Assembly: GCF_000526495.1 (NCBI RefSeq)
Contig: NZ_JAGE01000002.1
Coordinates: 806,001-870,000, forward strand
Direction of reading: 5' to 3'
Length of the DNA stretch: 64,000 bases
Source of the DNA: Ruminiclostridium josui JCM 17888
GTDB lineage: Bacteria; Bacillota; Clostridia; Acetivibrionales; DSM-1351
In this document: one piece after another, positions 1 to 9,850 of the stretch
How the letters are laid out: each line of letters opens with the position of its first letter
Position numbering within the stretch: position 1 is the stretch's first letter
Position numbers and translations under genes: made by a program
Notes under the pieces: model-generated
What the model was told of the DNA's origin: nothing
Databases searched by the model: none
The model's input: only the letters and a program-made list of their open reading frames with translations

Positions 1-1551
1 TTTTTTCTGTTTTCTAAGTTCAGTTATTTCTTTTTGAGGAATTCCTGACAGCTTGGAAATAATTCTATCTGTAAAGCCCATTTTCTTAGCTTTTTTTAGA
101 ATATCCTTATCCAGCTGTTCTTTGCTTACAGTTTTAAGCTTTTCTTCCATTAATACAAGTTCTTTAATCTTACAAAGGAAGAAATAATCTATCTTTGTTA
201 TTTCATGAATTTCTTCAACTGTTATAGACCGTCTTATTGCTTCTGCAATGACAAATATTCTTTCATCGTTAATGTCATGAAGCTTTTTTAATATCTCGCT
301 GCCTTCAAGATTTTTATATATTTCCTGTTCCAGTGTGAATATTCCCAGTTCAAGTGAACGGATGGCTTTCATTAGAGCCGCCTCAAAGGAACTGCTTATG
401 GACATTACCTCTCCTGTTGCCTTCATCTGGGTTCCCAGTGTTCTCTTTGCCTTTACAAATTTGTCAAAAGGCCATTTTGGTATTTTTACTACAACATAGT
501 CAAGAGTAGGCTCAAAGCAAGCATATGTCTTTCCTGTTACGGCATTTTTTATTTCATCTAGACCGTAGCCTATTGCAATCTTTGAAGCAACCTTTGCTAT
601 TGGGTATCCTGTTGCTTTTGATGCAAGTGCCGATGATCTGCTAACTCTTGGGTTTACTTCTATTACTGCATATTCAAAACTTGTTGGATGCAAGGCAAAT
701 TGTACATTACAACCTCCCTGTATTCCCAAGGCTGATATTATTTTCAGTGCAGAGGTTCTAAGCATTTGATATTCTTTGTCTGCAAGTGTCTGGGAAGGTG
801 CAACAACAATACTGTCTCCGGTATGAACTCCTACAGGGTCGATGTTTTCCATGTTACATACTGTTATAACATTTCCCTTACCGTCTCTCATTACCTCATA
901 TTCTATTTCTTTCCAACCTGATATACATTTTTCAATAAGTACCTGATGAACACGGCTGAGTCTAAGTCCGTTTTCCCCTATTTCTCTCAGTTCTTCTTCA
1001 TTATAGACGATTCCTCCCCCGGTACCTCCAAGGGTATACGCAGGTCTGACAATAACCGGATAATCAATCTCACGGGCAAATTCTACAGCGTCCTCTATTG
1101 TGGTAACAACCTTACTGGCAATACAAGGCTCACCAATACGCTCCATTGTGTCCTTGAAATCCTGTCTGTCTTCAGCCATTTTTATAGCTTCAGTAGCTGT
1201 TCCCAGAAGCTTTACTCCATGTTCCTGTAAAAAACCTGATTCTGCAAGTTCCATTGCCAGATTTAGGCCTGTCTGCCCTCCCAGCGTAGGTAAGATGCTA
1301 TCAGGTTTTTCACATCTTATTATATTTTTTACTACTTCCGCTTTTAGGGGTTCTATATAAACCTTATCAGCTATATTCGTATCAGTCATTATGGTAGCAG
1401 GGTTACTGTTTACCAGTACTACTTCTATTCCCTCTTCTTTGAGAGCCTGACACGCTTGGGTTCCGGCATAGTCAAATTCTGCCGCTTGACCTATTATTAT
1501 CGGACCTGAGCCGATAACCAATACTTTATGTATATCATTACGTTTAGGCAT
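1..1551 (-). CDS. carB: carbamoyl-phosphate synthase large subunit, 3' part outside window
   Basis: Last visible gene of the pyrimidine operon. The frame is open for 517 codons from an ATG at 1551, behind GGAGG at the right distance, to the window edge, so about half of the usual ~1060-residue protein is seen. CarB uses ammonia released by CarA, bicarbonate and two ATP to make carbamoyl phosphate. The visible part is the first carboxyphosphate ATP-grasp half: [17 protein letters not shown] near residue 14, then an ATP-grasp core with [12 protein letters not shown] and the [20 protein letters not shown] stretch. It starts 22 bases after carA stops, so the two subunits are co-translated. No damage is seen; it is incomplete only because of the window edge. 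Confidence 0.97.
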   Translation of the reverse strand, partial: MPKRNDIHKVLVIGSGPIIIGQAAEFDYAGTQACQALKEEGIEVVLVNSNPATIMTDTNIADKVYIEPLKAEVVKNIIRCEKPDSILPTLGGQTGLNLAMELAESGFLQEHGVKLLGTATEAIKMAEDRQDFKDTMERIGEPCIASKVVTTIEDAVEFAREIDYPVIVRPAYTLGGTGGGIVYNEEELREIGENGLRLSRVHQVLIEKCISGWKEIEYEVMRDGKGNVITVCNMENIDPVGVHTGDSIVVAPSQTLADKEYQMLRTSALKIISALGIQGGCNVQFALHPTSFEYAVIEVNPRVSRSSALASKATGYPIAKVASKIAIGYGLDEIKNAVTGKTYACFEPTLDYVVVKIPKWPFDKFVKAKRTLGTQMKATGEVMSISSSFEAALMKAIRSLELGIFTLEQEIYKNLEGSEILKKLHDINDERIFVIAEAIRRSITVEEIHEITKIDYFFLCKIKELVLMEEKLKTVSKEQLDKDILKKAKKMGFTDRIISKLSGIPQKEITELRKQKK

Positions 1552-1573
1552 GTGTTATATCCTCCAACTTCTT

Positions 1574-2656
1574 TTATAAGCTATTTTTTGAATAATCTAT
1601 CATTTTAATGAACTCGTCGAACAAATATGCTGTGTCTCCAGGCCCCGGTGATGCTTCAGGGTGAAATTGCACAGTGAAAAGAGGAGCATTTTTGTACTTT
1701 ATTCCTTCGATAGTTCCATCGTTCATATTTATATGGCTTACAGTCATGGTTTCTTTATTAAGTGATTCTTCGACAATTGTATACCCATGATTTTGGGAAG
1801 TAATGTAGGTGAGATCCTTTTCTATATCTTTTACTGGATGGTTACAGCCCCTATGCCCGTATTTGAGTTTTATTGTATTGGCTCCGTTAGCTAATGCTGT
1901 TAACTGATGTCCAAGGCAAATTCCGAACATTGGCTTTTTACCAATAAGTTTTTTAATTGTATCTATTTGGAACTGACAATCCTTTGGGTCCCCAGGTCCG
2001 TTAGAAAGCATTATTCCATCCGGTTCTATTCCCAAAACTTCATCCGCCGTTGCCGTAGCCGGAAAAACATGAACATCACAGCCTCTGTTTAATAATGATC
2101 TTACAATATTTTGCTTTAAGCCGTAATCCATAAGAGCTATTTTGTAACCTTCGCCCTTGTAGTGCTTTATTTCATTTGTAGTTACCTGTAATACAGGGTT
2201 GCTAATTGTATAGCTGTTTACCTTTGCAAGTTCTTCTTGTATATTTTCAAGCTGTTCTGCCGTAATTATAGTACCTTTCATGGTTCCATTGTTACGAAGA
2301 ATTCTAGTTAATGCCCTTGTATCAATACCTTCAAGACCTGTTATTTCATTTCTTTTTAAGTATTCATTCAAGGTTTCAATTGATCTCCAGTTACTGGGAG
2401 TTTTGCAAAGCTCCCTGACTATAAAACCTTTTACCTGAGGTTTCAAGGATTCAATATCATCTATATTTACACCATAGTTGCCTATTAATGGATAAGTCAT
2501 ACATACTATTTGTCCGCAGTATGACGGGTCTGTCAGAACTTCCTGATACCCTGTCATACCTGTATTAAAAACCACTTCTCCAATTACCTTTCCTTCCATT
2601 CCGAAGCTGTTTCCCTCGAATACCGTACCATCTTCCAGCAATAAAAATGCCTTCAT
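1574..2656 (-). CDS. carA: carbamoyl-phosphate synthase small (glutaminase) subunit
   Basis: Hydrolyses glutamine and channels ammonia to CarB. The 360 residues have the normal family length. The N-terminal CPSase_sm domain opens MKAFLLLEDGTVFEGNSFG and contains the NTGMTGYQEVLTDPSY signature. The C-terminal class I glutamine amidotransferase domain shows the nucleophile Cys247 in MFGICLGHQL and the His332/Glu334 pair in FHPEASPGP. It lies between pyrF and carB in the pyrimidine operon with a 27-base gap to pyrF, and should be controlled by the PyrR attenuator upstream of pyrR. A complete ordinary gene. Confidence 0.98.
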   Translation of the reverse strand: MKAFLLLEDGTVFEGNSFGMEGKVIGEVVFNTGMTGYQEVLTDPSYCGQIVCMTYPLIGNYGVNIDDIESLKPQVKGFIVRELCKTPSNWRSIETLNEYLKRNEITGLEGIDTRALTRILRNNGTMKGTIITAEQLENIQEELAKVNSYTISNPVLQVTTNEIKHYKGEGYKIALMDYGLKQNIVRSLLNRGCDVHVFPATATADEVLGIEPDGIMLSNGPGDPKDCQFQIDTIKKLIGKKPMFGICLGHQLTALANGANTIKLKYGHRGCNHPVKDIEKDLTYITSQNHGYTIVEESLNKETMTVSHINMNDGTIEGIKYKNAPLFTVQFHPEASPGPGDTAYLFDEFIKMIDYSKNSL

Positions 2657-2683
2657 ATTCTCACCTCTGTGTCTTCTTTTTAT

Positions 2684-3622
2684 TTACCTGCCAAGTGCCG
2701 TGTTTAAATCTTCTTTCATTCTTAAAACCTCTGCCCTAGCAGCATCCGCAAATTTCTCTTCAGTATATTCATTTTTCCATGTTTCTGATTTATATGCACA
2801 AATTACGCTTCTGGAAGCATTCACAATTGCACCAAGTCCATCTCTGTTGAAGGAATTTGCACAATCTCTTGCTGTCCCACCTTGTGTTCCATATCCAGGA
2901 ACCAGAATATATGCATTTTTCATAATTGACCTTAACAATTTTGCCTGATTAGGATATGTGGCTCCAACTACTGCTCCAACACTGCTATAGCCATATTTAC
3001 CCATAAGAGGTTTTCCCCATTCCTGTACATATCCGGCCATAACTTCATAAATGCTCTTGCATTGCTCAGTTACCAAATCTTGAAGCTGACCAGAGGATTT
3101 ATTGGATGTTTTTACTAGTATGAATATTCCCTTGTCAAAACTTATACAGTCCTGAATAAAAGGTTTAACTCCATCAATACCCAGATATGGACTAACTGTA
3201 AGAGCATCTACATCAAAAACCTTTTGCTTTACTCCATCGTCTATTTCAGTTTCACCAAGAAAACTCTTTGAATAAGCCTCGGCAGTTGTACCAATATCAT
3301 TTCTCTTTGCGTCTGCTATAACAATTAACCCCTTACTCTTTGCATATTTGCAGGTCTCCTGGAAAGCAATTAATCCATCAATTCCATACATTTCGTAGTA
3401 AGCAAGCTGTGGTTTAACTGCTGGCACTTCATCGTATATTGAATCAATTATCATTTTATTAAAGGTTAGAATAGCTTCTGAAGCTCCCTTTAAATTTTTA
3501 CCGTATTCTTTAAAGGCTTTGTCTTTAATAAAAGCCGGCACATATTCAGTCTTTGGATCCAACCCTACAACAGTAGGATTATTCTTTTCCTGTATACTCT
3601 CAATAAGTCTGTCAATAAACAT
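2684..3622 (-). CDS. pyrF: orotidine 5'-phosphate decarboxylase (long, type 2 form)
   Basis: Decarboxylates OMP to UMP, the last step of de novo pyrimidine synthesis. The active-site signature ADAKRNDIGTTA is near residue 105, with the catalytic Lys and Asp pair. At about 312 residues it belongs to the long PyrF subfamily 2 rather than the ~235-residue Bacillus type. The frame also has an ATG at 3634, but the ATG at 3622 has GGAG six bases upstream while the outer one has only a weak site, so I chose 3622. It sits between pyrC and carA on the same strand. Confidence 0.96.
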   Translation of the reverse strand: MFIDRLIESIQEKNNPTVVGLDPKTEYVPAFIKDKAFKEYGKNLKGASEAILTFNKMIIDSIYDEVPAVKPQLAYYEMYGIDGLIAFQETCKYAKSKGLIVIADAKRNDIGTTAEAYSKSFLGETEIDDGVKQKVFDVDALTVSPYLGIDGVKPFIQDCISFDKGIFILVKTSNKSSGQLQDLVTEQCKSIYEVMAGYVQEWGKPLMGKYGYSSVGAVVGATYPNQAKLLRSIMKNAYILVPGYGTQGGTARDCANSFNRDGLGAIVNASRSVICAYKSETWKNEYTEEKFADAARAEVLRMKEDLNTALGR

Positions 3623-3682
3623 TTTTATCTCCATTTCCGGGCAATTTATAAACTATTTTTTAAGCCCAATGCATAATAATTT

Positions 3683-4969
3683 TTATAACAGTACCTTTTT
3701 TCTCACCACAGGGTTTCCGCCCACAATGGTATACTGGGGCTGACCGTATAGTGAAAACCCGTTAAACGGTGAATTTCTGCTCTTTGACTCAAATTTTGAA
3801 ACATCTACTTTATATTGTTCATTTATATCAAAAATCATGAGATCAGCCAGTTTGCCAACTTCAATGGTACCTTTGTTAAGTCCTAACATTTGTGACGGAT
3901 TAAAACTCATTTTATATACAAGTTCTTTTAGTGTAAGGTGCCCAGGCTTGACCAGATAGGTAATTGCCAGTGGAAATGCTGTTTCAAAACCAACCATCCC
4001 ATTTGCGGCAATTTTAAATTCTACATTTTTTTCGTCAATATGATGAGGTGCGTGATCTGTTGAGATAATATCTATGGTGCCATCCTTCAAGCCTTGAATT
4101 ATTGCATCCACATCCTTTTGTGTCCTTAATGGAGGATTTACCTTTGCATTTGTGTTAAAACCTTCACATGCATTATCCGTGAGTGTAAAATAGTGAGGAC
4201 AAGTTTCTGCCGTTACCTTTACACCTCTTCTTTTTGCATTTCTTATTAAGTCAACTCCCAACTCTGTACTTACATGAGCTATGTGAATTGTTGCCTTTGT
4301 GTATTCTGCCAGTATCAAATCTCTTGCAATCATTACTTCTTCAGCAGGAGCAGGATTGCCTTTTAACCCTAGAATTGATGACTGGAAGCCTTCATTCATA
4401 AGCCCTTCGTCTACCAGGTCAAGATCTTCACAGTGTGAAATAATTGTTATATCAAACATTGAGGCATATTGCATTGCCTTTTTCATTAATGAAGAATTAC
4501 CCACAGGTCTGCCGTCATCTGAAAGTGCAACCGCTCCGGCAAATTTGAGCTCCCCAATTTCACTCAGTTCCTCTCCTTTCAGCCCTTTTGACACTGCTCC
4601 AATAGGAAATACGTTTACAATACCATCAGTTTTTGCCTTATTTATTACATACTTAATCAGTGCTTCATTATCCAATACCGGGTTGGTATTTGGCATGCAT
4701 GCAACCGAGGTAAAACCGCCCTTTGCCGCACTTCTCGTTCCTGTCTCAATATCTTCCTTGTACTCATAACCGGGGTCTCTCAAGTGACAATGAGCATCTA
4801 CAAGGCCTGGAAATACATACAAGCCATTTGCATCGATTACTTCACATCCAGTTTCATCTATGTCACTTCCTATATCATGGATAATTCCATCCACTGCCAA
4901 TATGTCTGTAACACTGTCTAAACCGGTTTTTGCGTCCACAACATGTCCGTTTTTAATCAGTAACTTCAT
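3683..4969 (-). CDS. pyrC: dihydroorotase, class I
   Basis: Cyclises carbamoyl-aspartate to dihydroorotate. The zinc site [16 protein letters not shown] is near residue 58, further metal ligands lie in HCED and HIAHVS, and the catalytic Asp is in ISTDHAPHH near residue 304. The 428 residues and the long C-terminal amidohydrolase extension are typical of class I enzymes. The start overlaps the end of pyrB by 17 bases, a sign of translational coupling. Part of the PyrR-controlled operon. Confidence 0.97.
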   Translation of the reverse strand: MKLLIKNGHVVDAKTGLDSVTDILAVDGIIHDIGSDIDETGCEVIDANGLYVFPGLVDAHCHLRDPGYEYKEDIETGTRSAAKGGFTSVACMPNTNPVLDNEALIKYVINKAKTDGIVNVFPIGAVSKGLKGEELSEIGELKFAGAVALSDDGRPVGNSSLMKKAMQYASMFDITIISHCEDLDLVDEGLMNEGFQSSILGLKGNPAPAEEVMIARDLILAEYTKATIHIAHVSTELGVDLIRNAKRRGVKVTAETCPHYFTLTDNACEGFNTNAKVNPPLRTQKDVDAIIQGLKDGTIDIISTDHAPHHIDEKNVEFKIAANGMVGFETAFPLAITYLVKPGHLTLKELVYKMSFNPSQMLGLNKGTIEVGKLADLMIFDINEQYKVDVSKFESKSRNSPFNGFSLYGQPQYTIVGGNPVVRKKVLL

Positions 4970-5894
4970 TTACGGTTCCCCTCCTTGTTAAAAGATATAG
5001 TAGTGCCATTCTCACTGCAACTCCATTAGTTACTTGTTCGTTTATGAAGGACTGTTCTCCGTCAGTAACTGAGGTAGAAAGCTCAACCCCTCTGTTTACA
5101 GGGCCGGGATGAAGCACTATTGCATCCTCCTTGGCAAGCTTTAACCTCTTGTCGTCCACTCCGAAAAATCTTGCATATTCTCTTATTGTGGGGAACAACC
5201 CCTTCTTCTGACGCTCTAACTGAATTCTTAGTCCCATGACAACATCAGCATCAAGCATTGCTTCCTGAACCGTACTGAAAACATTTACGCCCATTTTTTC
5301 AATTTCAGGAGGCATCAATGTGGCAGGCCCGGATACATTAACTTCGGCTCCCATTTTTGTCAGTCCCCATATATTGCTTCTGGCAACTCTGCTGTGAAGT
5401 ATATCTCCTATGATAGCCACCTTTAGGCCTTTTAATGTACCCTTTTTCTCAAGTATTGTAAACATGTCAAGTAAAGCTTGTGTGGGATGTTCATTCATAC
5501 CGTCTCCGGCATTTATTATTGAAGATTTTACGTTTTTAGCAAGAAGATGAGGTGCTCCAGACATGGGGTGCCTCATTATTATTATATCTGAGCCCATAGC
5601 GTCAATTGTTTTTCCTGTGTCAATTAATGTTTCACCTTTTTGAACGCTGCTGCTTGATGCGGATATATTTGCGGCGCTGGCTCCCATATACTTGGAAGCC
5701 AGTTCAAATGAAAGTCTTGTTCTTGTACTGTTTTCATAGAATAGTGTAATGATTGATTTTCCCTGTAGATGCGCTGTTTTTTTGTTGTTTGATGTAACAA
5801 TACATTTCATTGTTTTTGCAGTATTCAGAATATACTCAATTTCTTCTGCTGAAATATCCCTCAGTCCCAGTAAATCTTTGGATTTCAAGTTCAT
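4953..5894 (-). CDS. pyrB: aspartate carbamoyltransferase catalytic subunit
   Basis: Condenses carbamoyl phosphate with aspartate. The carbamoyl-phosphate loop [13 protein letters not shown] is at about 52-64, [12 protein letters not shown] near 135 and the aspartate-loop region [10 protein letters not shown] near 262. The 313 residues match the family. No pyrI regulatory gene is present, as is usual for PyrR-controlled Firmicutes operons. It begins 13 bases after pyrR ends and overlaps pyrC at its 3' end. Confidence 0.97.
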   Translation of the reverse strand: MNLKSKDLLGLRDISAEEIEYILNTAKTMKCIVTSNNKKTAHLQGKSIITLFYENSTRTRLSFELASKYMGASAANISASSSSVQKGETLIDTGKTIDAMGSDIIIMRHPMSGAPHLLAKNVKSSIINAGDGMNEHPTQALLDMFTILEKKGTLKGLKVAIIGDILHSRVARSNIWGLTKMGAEVNVSGPATLMPPEIEKMGVNVFSTVQEAMLDADVVMGLRIQLERQKKGLFPTIREYARFFGVDDKRLKLAKEDAIVLHPGPVNRGVELSTSVTDGEQSFINEQVTNGVAVRMALLYLLTRRGTVNEVTD

Positions 5895-5907
5895 ATTTCT
5901 TTTTCTC

Positions 5908-6444
5908 CTATTCCTTCCCCGTTATAGTAACATTATTTAAACCGTCAATTTCAAAAACATTAACGTGTACTATCTCACTTCTTGATGTAGGCACGTTCTT
6001 TCCTACATAATCAGGCCTTATGGGAAGTTCTCTGTGTCCTCTGTCAATTAGTACTGCAAGCTGAATCATTTTGGGTCTGTTTATGTCCATAAGTGCGTCT
6101 ATGGCTGCTCTTACGGTTCTTCCCGTATAAATTACGTCATCAACAAGGACCAGTTTCTTTCCCGCAATATCAAAGTTTATTTCTGTACCGTTTATAACGG
6201 GATGCTCATTTAAGAGGCTTAGATCGTCACGATATAATGTTATGTCTAGAATTCCTACTGGAATTTCTTTACCTTCAACATCTTTTATTTTATTTGCTAT
6301 TCTGGCTGCAAGAGGAACTCCTCTTCTCTGAATTCCTATCAGAACCAGATTCTCCACTCCCTTATTTTTTTCAATAATTTCATGGGAAATTCTTGTTATA
6401 GCTCTTGTTATTGCGTTTTCATCCATTAACTCGGTATGTCCCAT
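5908..6444 (-). CDS. pyrR: bifunctional pyr operon attenuator / uracil phosphoribosyltransferase
   Basis: PyrR binds UMP or UTP and then the leader RNA of its own operon, allowing the attenuator terminator to form. Members also have weak uracil phosphoribosyltransferase activity. The PRPP loop [16 protein letters not shown] is near residue 100, and the preceding [14 protein letters not shown] region is typical. An ATG at 6462 is possible, but AGGAG lies eight bases before the ATG at 6444, giving 178 residues, close to the ~180 of known PyrR. First gene of the operon; its leader carries a PyrR hairpin and a terminator. Confidence 0.96.
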   Translation of the reverse strand: MGHTELMDENAITRAITRISHEIIEKNKGVENLVLIGIQRRGVPLAARIANKIKDVEGKEIPVGILDITLYRDDLSLLNEHPVINGTEINFDIAGKKLVLVDDVIYTGRTVRAAIDALMDINRPKMIQLAVLIDRGHRELPIRPDYVGKNVPTSRSEIVHVNVFEIDGLNNVTITGKE

Positions 6445-6526
6445 AAGTTCGTCTCCTCTCATTTTTACAGCATATATTTAATATAAACCTGTACATACAA
6501 TTGATTCGCCGATTTTATTACCTACT

Positions 6527-6558
6527 AAAAAAGCTTCCTGCCATAAGGCAAGAAGCTT
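6527..6558 (-). terminator. pyr operon attenuator terminator
   Basis: Read on the minus strand, arms AAGCTTCTTGCC and GGCAGGAAGCTT form a 12-bp stem (one G-U) around a 4-base loop, followed by a T-run. It lies between the promoter and pyrR, not after a gene, so it is an attenuator. Confidence 0.88.
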
Positions 6559-6621
6559 AACATATACAAATACAACCATCCTTTGATGATTATACAAAAA
6601 TCCAAGTATATTTTAATATCT

Positions 6622-6654
6622 CACCTTATAGCCTCTCTGGACTAATTTAAAGGT
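6622..6654 (-). promoter_or_regulatory. PyrR-binding loop in the pyr leader
   Basis: On the minus strand the leader reads AGTCCAGAGAGGCTATAAGG (6624-6643), matching the conserved PyrR-binding motif (A/G-UCC-N-G-N-GAGG). Flanking ACCTT and AAGGT plus TAG and CTA pair into the expected bulged anti-antiterminator hairpin. Known biology: PyrR with UMP binds here and favours the downstream terminator, switching off pyrRBCF-carAB. Confidence 0.88.
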
Positions 6655-6673
6655 AACTCTCTTTTCACATGAA

Positions 6674-6702
6674 ATGATACCATATCAACAACTGCTTGTC
6701 TA
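6674..6702 (-). promoter_or_regulatory. probable pyr operon promoter
   Basis: On the minus strand TAGACA, 17 bases, TATCAT. It overlaps the stop codon of the upstream rluD-like gene and lies just upstream of the PyrR hairpin, as expected for an attenuated leader. The -35 differs from TTGACA at one base. Confidence 0.6.
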
Positions 6703-7614
6703 GACATTTTCTCTCAATTGATTTAATATACTTTGGAAATATTCAGGCACTGCTGTCTCAAACTTCATATCTTCACCGGTAACAGGATGTTGAAATGAAA
6801 GTCTCCATGCATGAAGTACCTGGCCTTTTGATTTATACTTTTGCTTTCTCCTTCCATATACCAAATCTCCGATAATAGGATGGTTTATATAGGCCATGTG
6901 CACTCTTATCTGATGAGTTCTTCCTGTTTCAAGTTTTAACTCAAGATAGGTGGCATTTTGAAATCTCTCCACTACCTTGAAATGGGTAATAGCATTTCTT
7001 CCGTTTTCGATATTAACACACATCTTCTTTCTTTCAACAGGATGTCTTCCTATAGGGGCATCAATTTTTCCGGCGTTTTCATATATAATACCGTCAACTA
7101 GCGCAATGTATTCCCTTTTTATATCATGAGTTTTAAGCTTCTCAGAAAGCCTTTCATGAGCAATGTTACTTTTGGCAACCACTAGCAGTCCAGATGTATC
7201 TTTGTCAATTCTATGAACAATTCCGGGTCTAATAACCCCGTTTATGTCGGACAAACTGTCACCGCAGTGTTTCATTAGTGCATTAACTAAAGTACCTGTG
7301 TAGTTTCCAACAGCAGGGTGCACCACCATTCCCTTTGGCTTATTTATAACTATAATATGCTTGTCCTCATATACAATATCCAAAGGAATATCTTCCGGCT
7401 CTACGTCAAGAATTTCAGCGTCGGGAACATTAACTTTTATACTGTCACCCGGCTTCACCTTATAGTTTGACTTTACCTGCACTTCATTGGCCCATATATT
7501 ACCATCTAAGCAAAGCTTTTGTATATAGGATCTCGAATAGTCTTCCAGTTTGCCAGCAAGCCACGAATCAATTCTTACTCCATCTGTATCACATTCTAAA
7601 ATAAACTCTTTCAA
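6700..7614 (-). CDS. RluA/RluD family 23S rRNA pseudouridine synthase (YlyB-like)
   Basis: An N-terminal S4 RNA-binding domain (DSWLAGKLEDYSRSYIQKL) precedes a pseudouridine synthase domain with the catalytic Asp in VHRIDKDTSGLLVV and the family motifs GRTHQIRVHMAY and INKPKGMVVHPA. It lies directly downstream of lspA, as ylyB does in Bacillus. The longer frame starts at a GTG at 7653 inside lspA, but a clear GGAGG sits six bases before a TTG at 7614, giving 304 residues, which I prefer. The exact target uridine cannot be read from sequence. Confidence 0.93.
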   Translation of the reverse strand: MKEFILECDTDGVRIDSWLAGKLEDYSRSYIQKLCLDGNIWANEVQVKSNYKVKPGDSIKVNVPDAEILDVEPEDIPLDIVYEDKHIIVINKPKGMVVHPAVGNYTGTLVNALMKHCGDSLSDINGVIRPGIVHRIDKDTSGLLVVAKSNIAHERLSEKLKTHDIKREYIALVDGIIYENAGKIDAPIGRHPVERKKMCVNIENGRNAITHFKVVERFQNATYLELKLETGRTHQIRVHMAYINHPIIGDLVYGRRKQKYKSKGQVLHAWRLSFQHPVTGEDMKFETAVPEYFQSILNQLRENV

Positions 7615-7639
7615 AGCAACCTCCGTGAACATATATGAA

Positions 7640-8131
7640 TTATTTTGTTTCACCCTGAACCTGTTCTGGTTTAGCAGTTTCAGGTTTTTCTTCTTTATAC
7701 AGGAACAATATATATATCATAAGTAGAATTGTTCCTACAACAACTAGTATATCCGCAACATTAAAGGTTGGAAAAACGTATGAGCCAAAATGAAATTCCA
7801 GAAAATCTACAACGCTTCCACCGCTGAAAATCCTATCGTAAAGATTTCCCAAAGCACCTCCAAGAATAAGCGACAAGGAAAGACGTAAAAACTTATGTTT
7901 ATACTTTATGAGAAAGTACAATATGGCCAAAGATACTATTGATACCATTAAAATAAGAAAAATCGTTTTTCCTTGTAAAATACTGAAAGCAGCACCTTTA
8001 TTTTCTAGATGCCTCAAGTAAAAAAAATCCTTTATGACGGTTACGGGATTACCTACAATTTTATCCAATACCCAGACCTTGGAAAGTCTGTCTATTGCAA
8101 ATCCCACTATAATTATCAACGCCCAAAGCAT
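7640..8131 (-). CDS. lspA: lipoprotein signal peptidase (signal peptidase II)
   Basis: Membrane aspartyl protease that cleaves prolipoproteins before the lipid-modified cysteine. About 163 residues with four hydrophobic segments; conserved blocks NKGAAFS, GGALGNLYDRI (catalytic Asp) and NVADILVVVG (second catalytic Asp). The frame extends to 8176, but GGAGG lies five bases before the ATG at 8131 and the family starts with a membrane segment as MLWALIII does here. Followed by the rluD-like gene, the usual Firmicutes pairing. Confidence 0.96.
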   Translation of the reverse strand: MLWALIIIVGFAIDRLSKVWVLDKIVGNPVTVIKDFFYLRHLENKGAAFSILQGKTIFLILMVSIVSLAILYFLIKYKHKFLRLSLSLILGGALGNLYDRIFSGGSVVDFLEFHFGSYVFPTFNVADILVVVGTILLMIYILFLYKEEKPETAKPEQVQGETK

Positions 8132-8162
8132 ATTAATCCTCCATTCATTTTTTAAAATATAA

Positions 8163-9809
8163 TTATTGCGGCACATACCACTGTGAAAAATCGTTATAGC
8201 TGTTCCATATATTTGGATTTACAGCTCCTTTTATATTTTTACTGCACAATAGACTATTATTGATAAAATACAAACCTATGTATGGCCTTTCATCTAAAAC
8301 AGTTTTTAAAAGGTTAGTATATAAACTTTTCTGCTTTTCACCATCAGGTTGAGATAAAATCTGTTGAAGATACCCATCAACTACAGGATTGCTGAATTTT
8401 GCCGTATTAAGACCTGTCTTAATATTATCCGAAGAGTATGCAAAAGACAAATCGGGTTTTGTTGAAATCTTATATCCCAGCAAAGCCATATCATATGCAC
8501 CTGATTTTATTCTGTTCTGTACATTCTCCCAAGTAAGCTTTTCAACCTCTACAGTTATTCCATTTTTAGCTAATTGAGCAGCTATTGCATTAGCAGTATT
8601 TACTCTTAATTCATTTTCCTGATTAACAATAAGCTTCAGTGAAAATGCTTTACTGTTTGTTTTACTTACATATTTATTATGGGAAAGAACATATCCGTTT
8701 TGTGTCATAAGCTGTTTTGATTTTTTTAAATCTGAATACTGTTCAATGTTTACCAGTTGGTTTATCCATGAGTTTGGAAAAAGAGGTAACTCAGCAGGTA
8801 CAGCTATACCATATGCCGCAGTATCAATAAGCTTTTTCTTATCAATAAAACCTGCTAGGGCACTTCTCAAACTCTTATTTGCCATTGGCCCTTTTGTTAT
8901 ATTCAGGGATAGAAATTCATAATTTTTACTTGGGTAACGTTTTAGTGAAATATCAGTCCGACCAATGTAATTTTTAAACTCACTGTAATCAGTCGTTACA
9001 ACATCAACATCTCTGGACTGAAAGGCATTAGTAGCTTTTCCTGTGTTCTGAAATATTTTGACCTCCACAGATTGTATATAAGGAGTTGTCAACTCAGAAT
9101 CACCTTTGTTCCACCAATTATCGTTGGCTTTTAGTTTTACCCCTGTTTTTGCATCATATGAGACAAAAGTATAAGGCCCAGTACCTATAGGTGCAAGATT
9201 TTTCTTTGAACTTTTTTCGCTTAGTTTTTCTTTGTTATAGTAATGTATTGGTATAATTGGAAAAGTCAGGCTATATATCATTAAGGCATCGGGTTGTTTC
9301 AAAGAAATTACAACCGAATTATTATTACCTGCTGAAACAGATGCAATATTTTGTAAACCCGCCGCATATACACTGCCGTTCTTAGTATCTAAGATACTGT
9401 TTATTGAAAACACAACATCCCCTGATTGAAGCGGTGCACCATCATGCCATTTGATTCCATTTTTTAAAGTTATTGTTATTTTTAACCCATCAGCCGAGGT
9501 TACTGCACTTTGAGCTAAAACAGGAACCGGCTGCTGTTTCTCATCTAATTTGAAAAGTCCCTCAAATACCAAACCCAAAAAATCTTGAACATACTGGTTG
9601 TTTGTTACAATTGGATTAAGTGTATCTACAGGTGTACTGAAAAGACGTACTGAACCTCCTTTTTCAGGGCCTTTGTCCAACACATCATATTTTCCTTCAT
9701 AGATATCCTCAACCTGATTATTTGATTTTATATTAAGATTAACAGTACATGCTGAAAGCATTAGTCCTGTAATTATCAGTAAAGAAATAAGTCTTATAGA
9801 TTTTGCCAT
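8163..9809 (-). CDS. oligopeptide-type ABC transporter substrate-binding lipoprotein (SBP_bac_5)
   Basis: Extracellular solute-binding protein of the DppA/OppA family. A hydrophobic N-terminus ends in a lipobox, LMLSACTVN, with the acylated cysteine near residue 21. The body has the family blocks GLFKLDEKQQPVPVLAQS, KWHDGAPLQSGDVVFS and IGTGPYTFVSYD. The 548 residues fit the family. No permease or ATPase genes are adjacent, so it probably serves a transporter encoded elsewhere, or acts as a peptide or signal sensor. The next gene downstream is lspA, which would process it. Confidence 0.9.
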   Translation of the reverse strand: MAKSIRLISLLIITGLMLSACTVNLNIKSNNQVEDIYEGKYDVLDKGPEKGGSVRLFSTPVDTLNPIVTNNQYVQDFLGLVFEGLFKLDEKQQPVPVLAQSAVTSADGLKITITLKNGIKWHDGAPLQSGDVVFSINSILDTKNGSVYAAGLQNIASVSAGNNNSVVISLKQPDALMIYSLTFPIIPIHYYNKEKLSEKSSKKNLAPIGTGPYTFVSYDAKTGVKLKANDNWWNKGDSELTTPYIQSVEVKIFQNTGKATNAFQSRDVDVVTTDYSEFKNYIGRTDISLKRYPSKNYEFLSLNITKGPMANKSLRSALAGFIDKKKLIDTAAYGIAVPAELPLFPNSWINQLVNIEQYSDLKKSKQLMTQNGYVLSHNKYVSKTNSKAFSLKLIVNQENELRVNTANAIAAQLAKNGITVEVEKLTWENVQNRIKSGAYDMALLGYKISTKPDLSFAYSSDNIKTGLNTAKFSNPVVDGYLQQILSQPDGEKQKSLYTNLLKTVLDERPYIGLYFINNSLLCSKNIKGAVNPNIWNSYNDFSQWYVPQ

Positions 9810-9850
9810 TGTTTTTCTCCAACAAATAATCTTATTAAAAACATTTTATC

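Noticed and set aside
4299-4769. 156-codon plus-strand frame inside pyrC
   Set aside because: Antisense of a full-length conserved enzyme; Ser-rich shadow composition.
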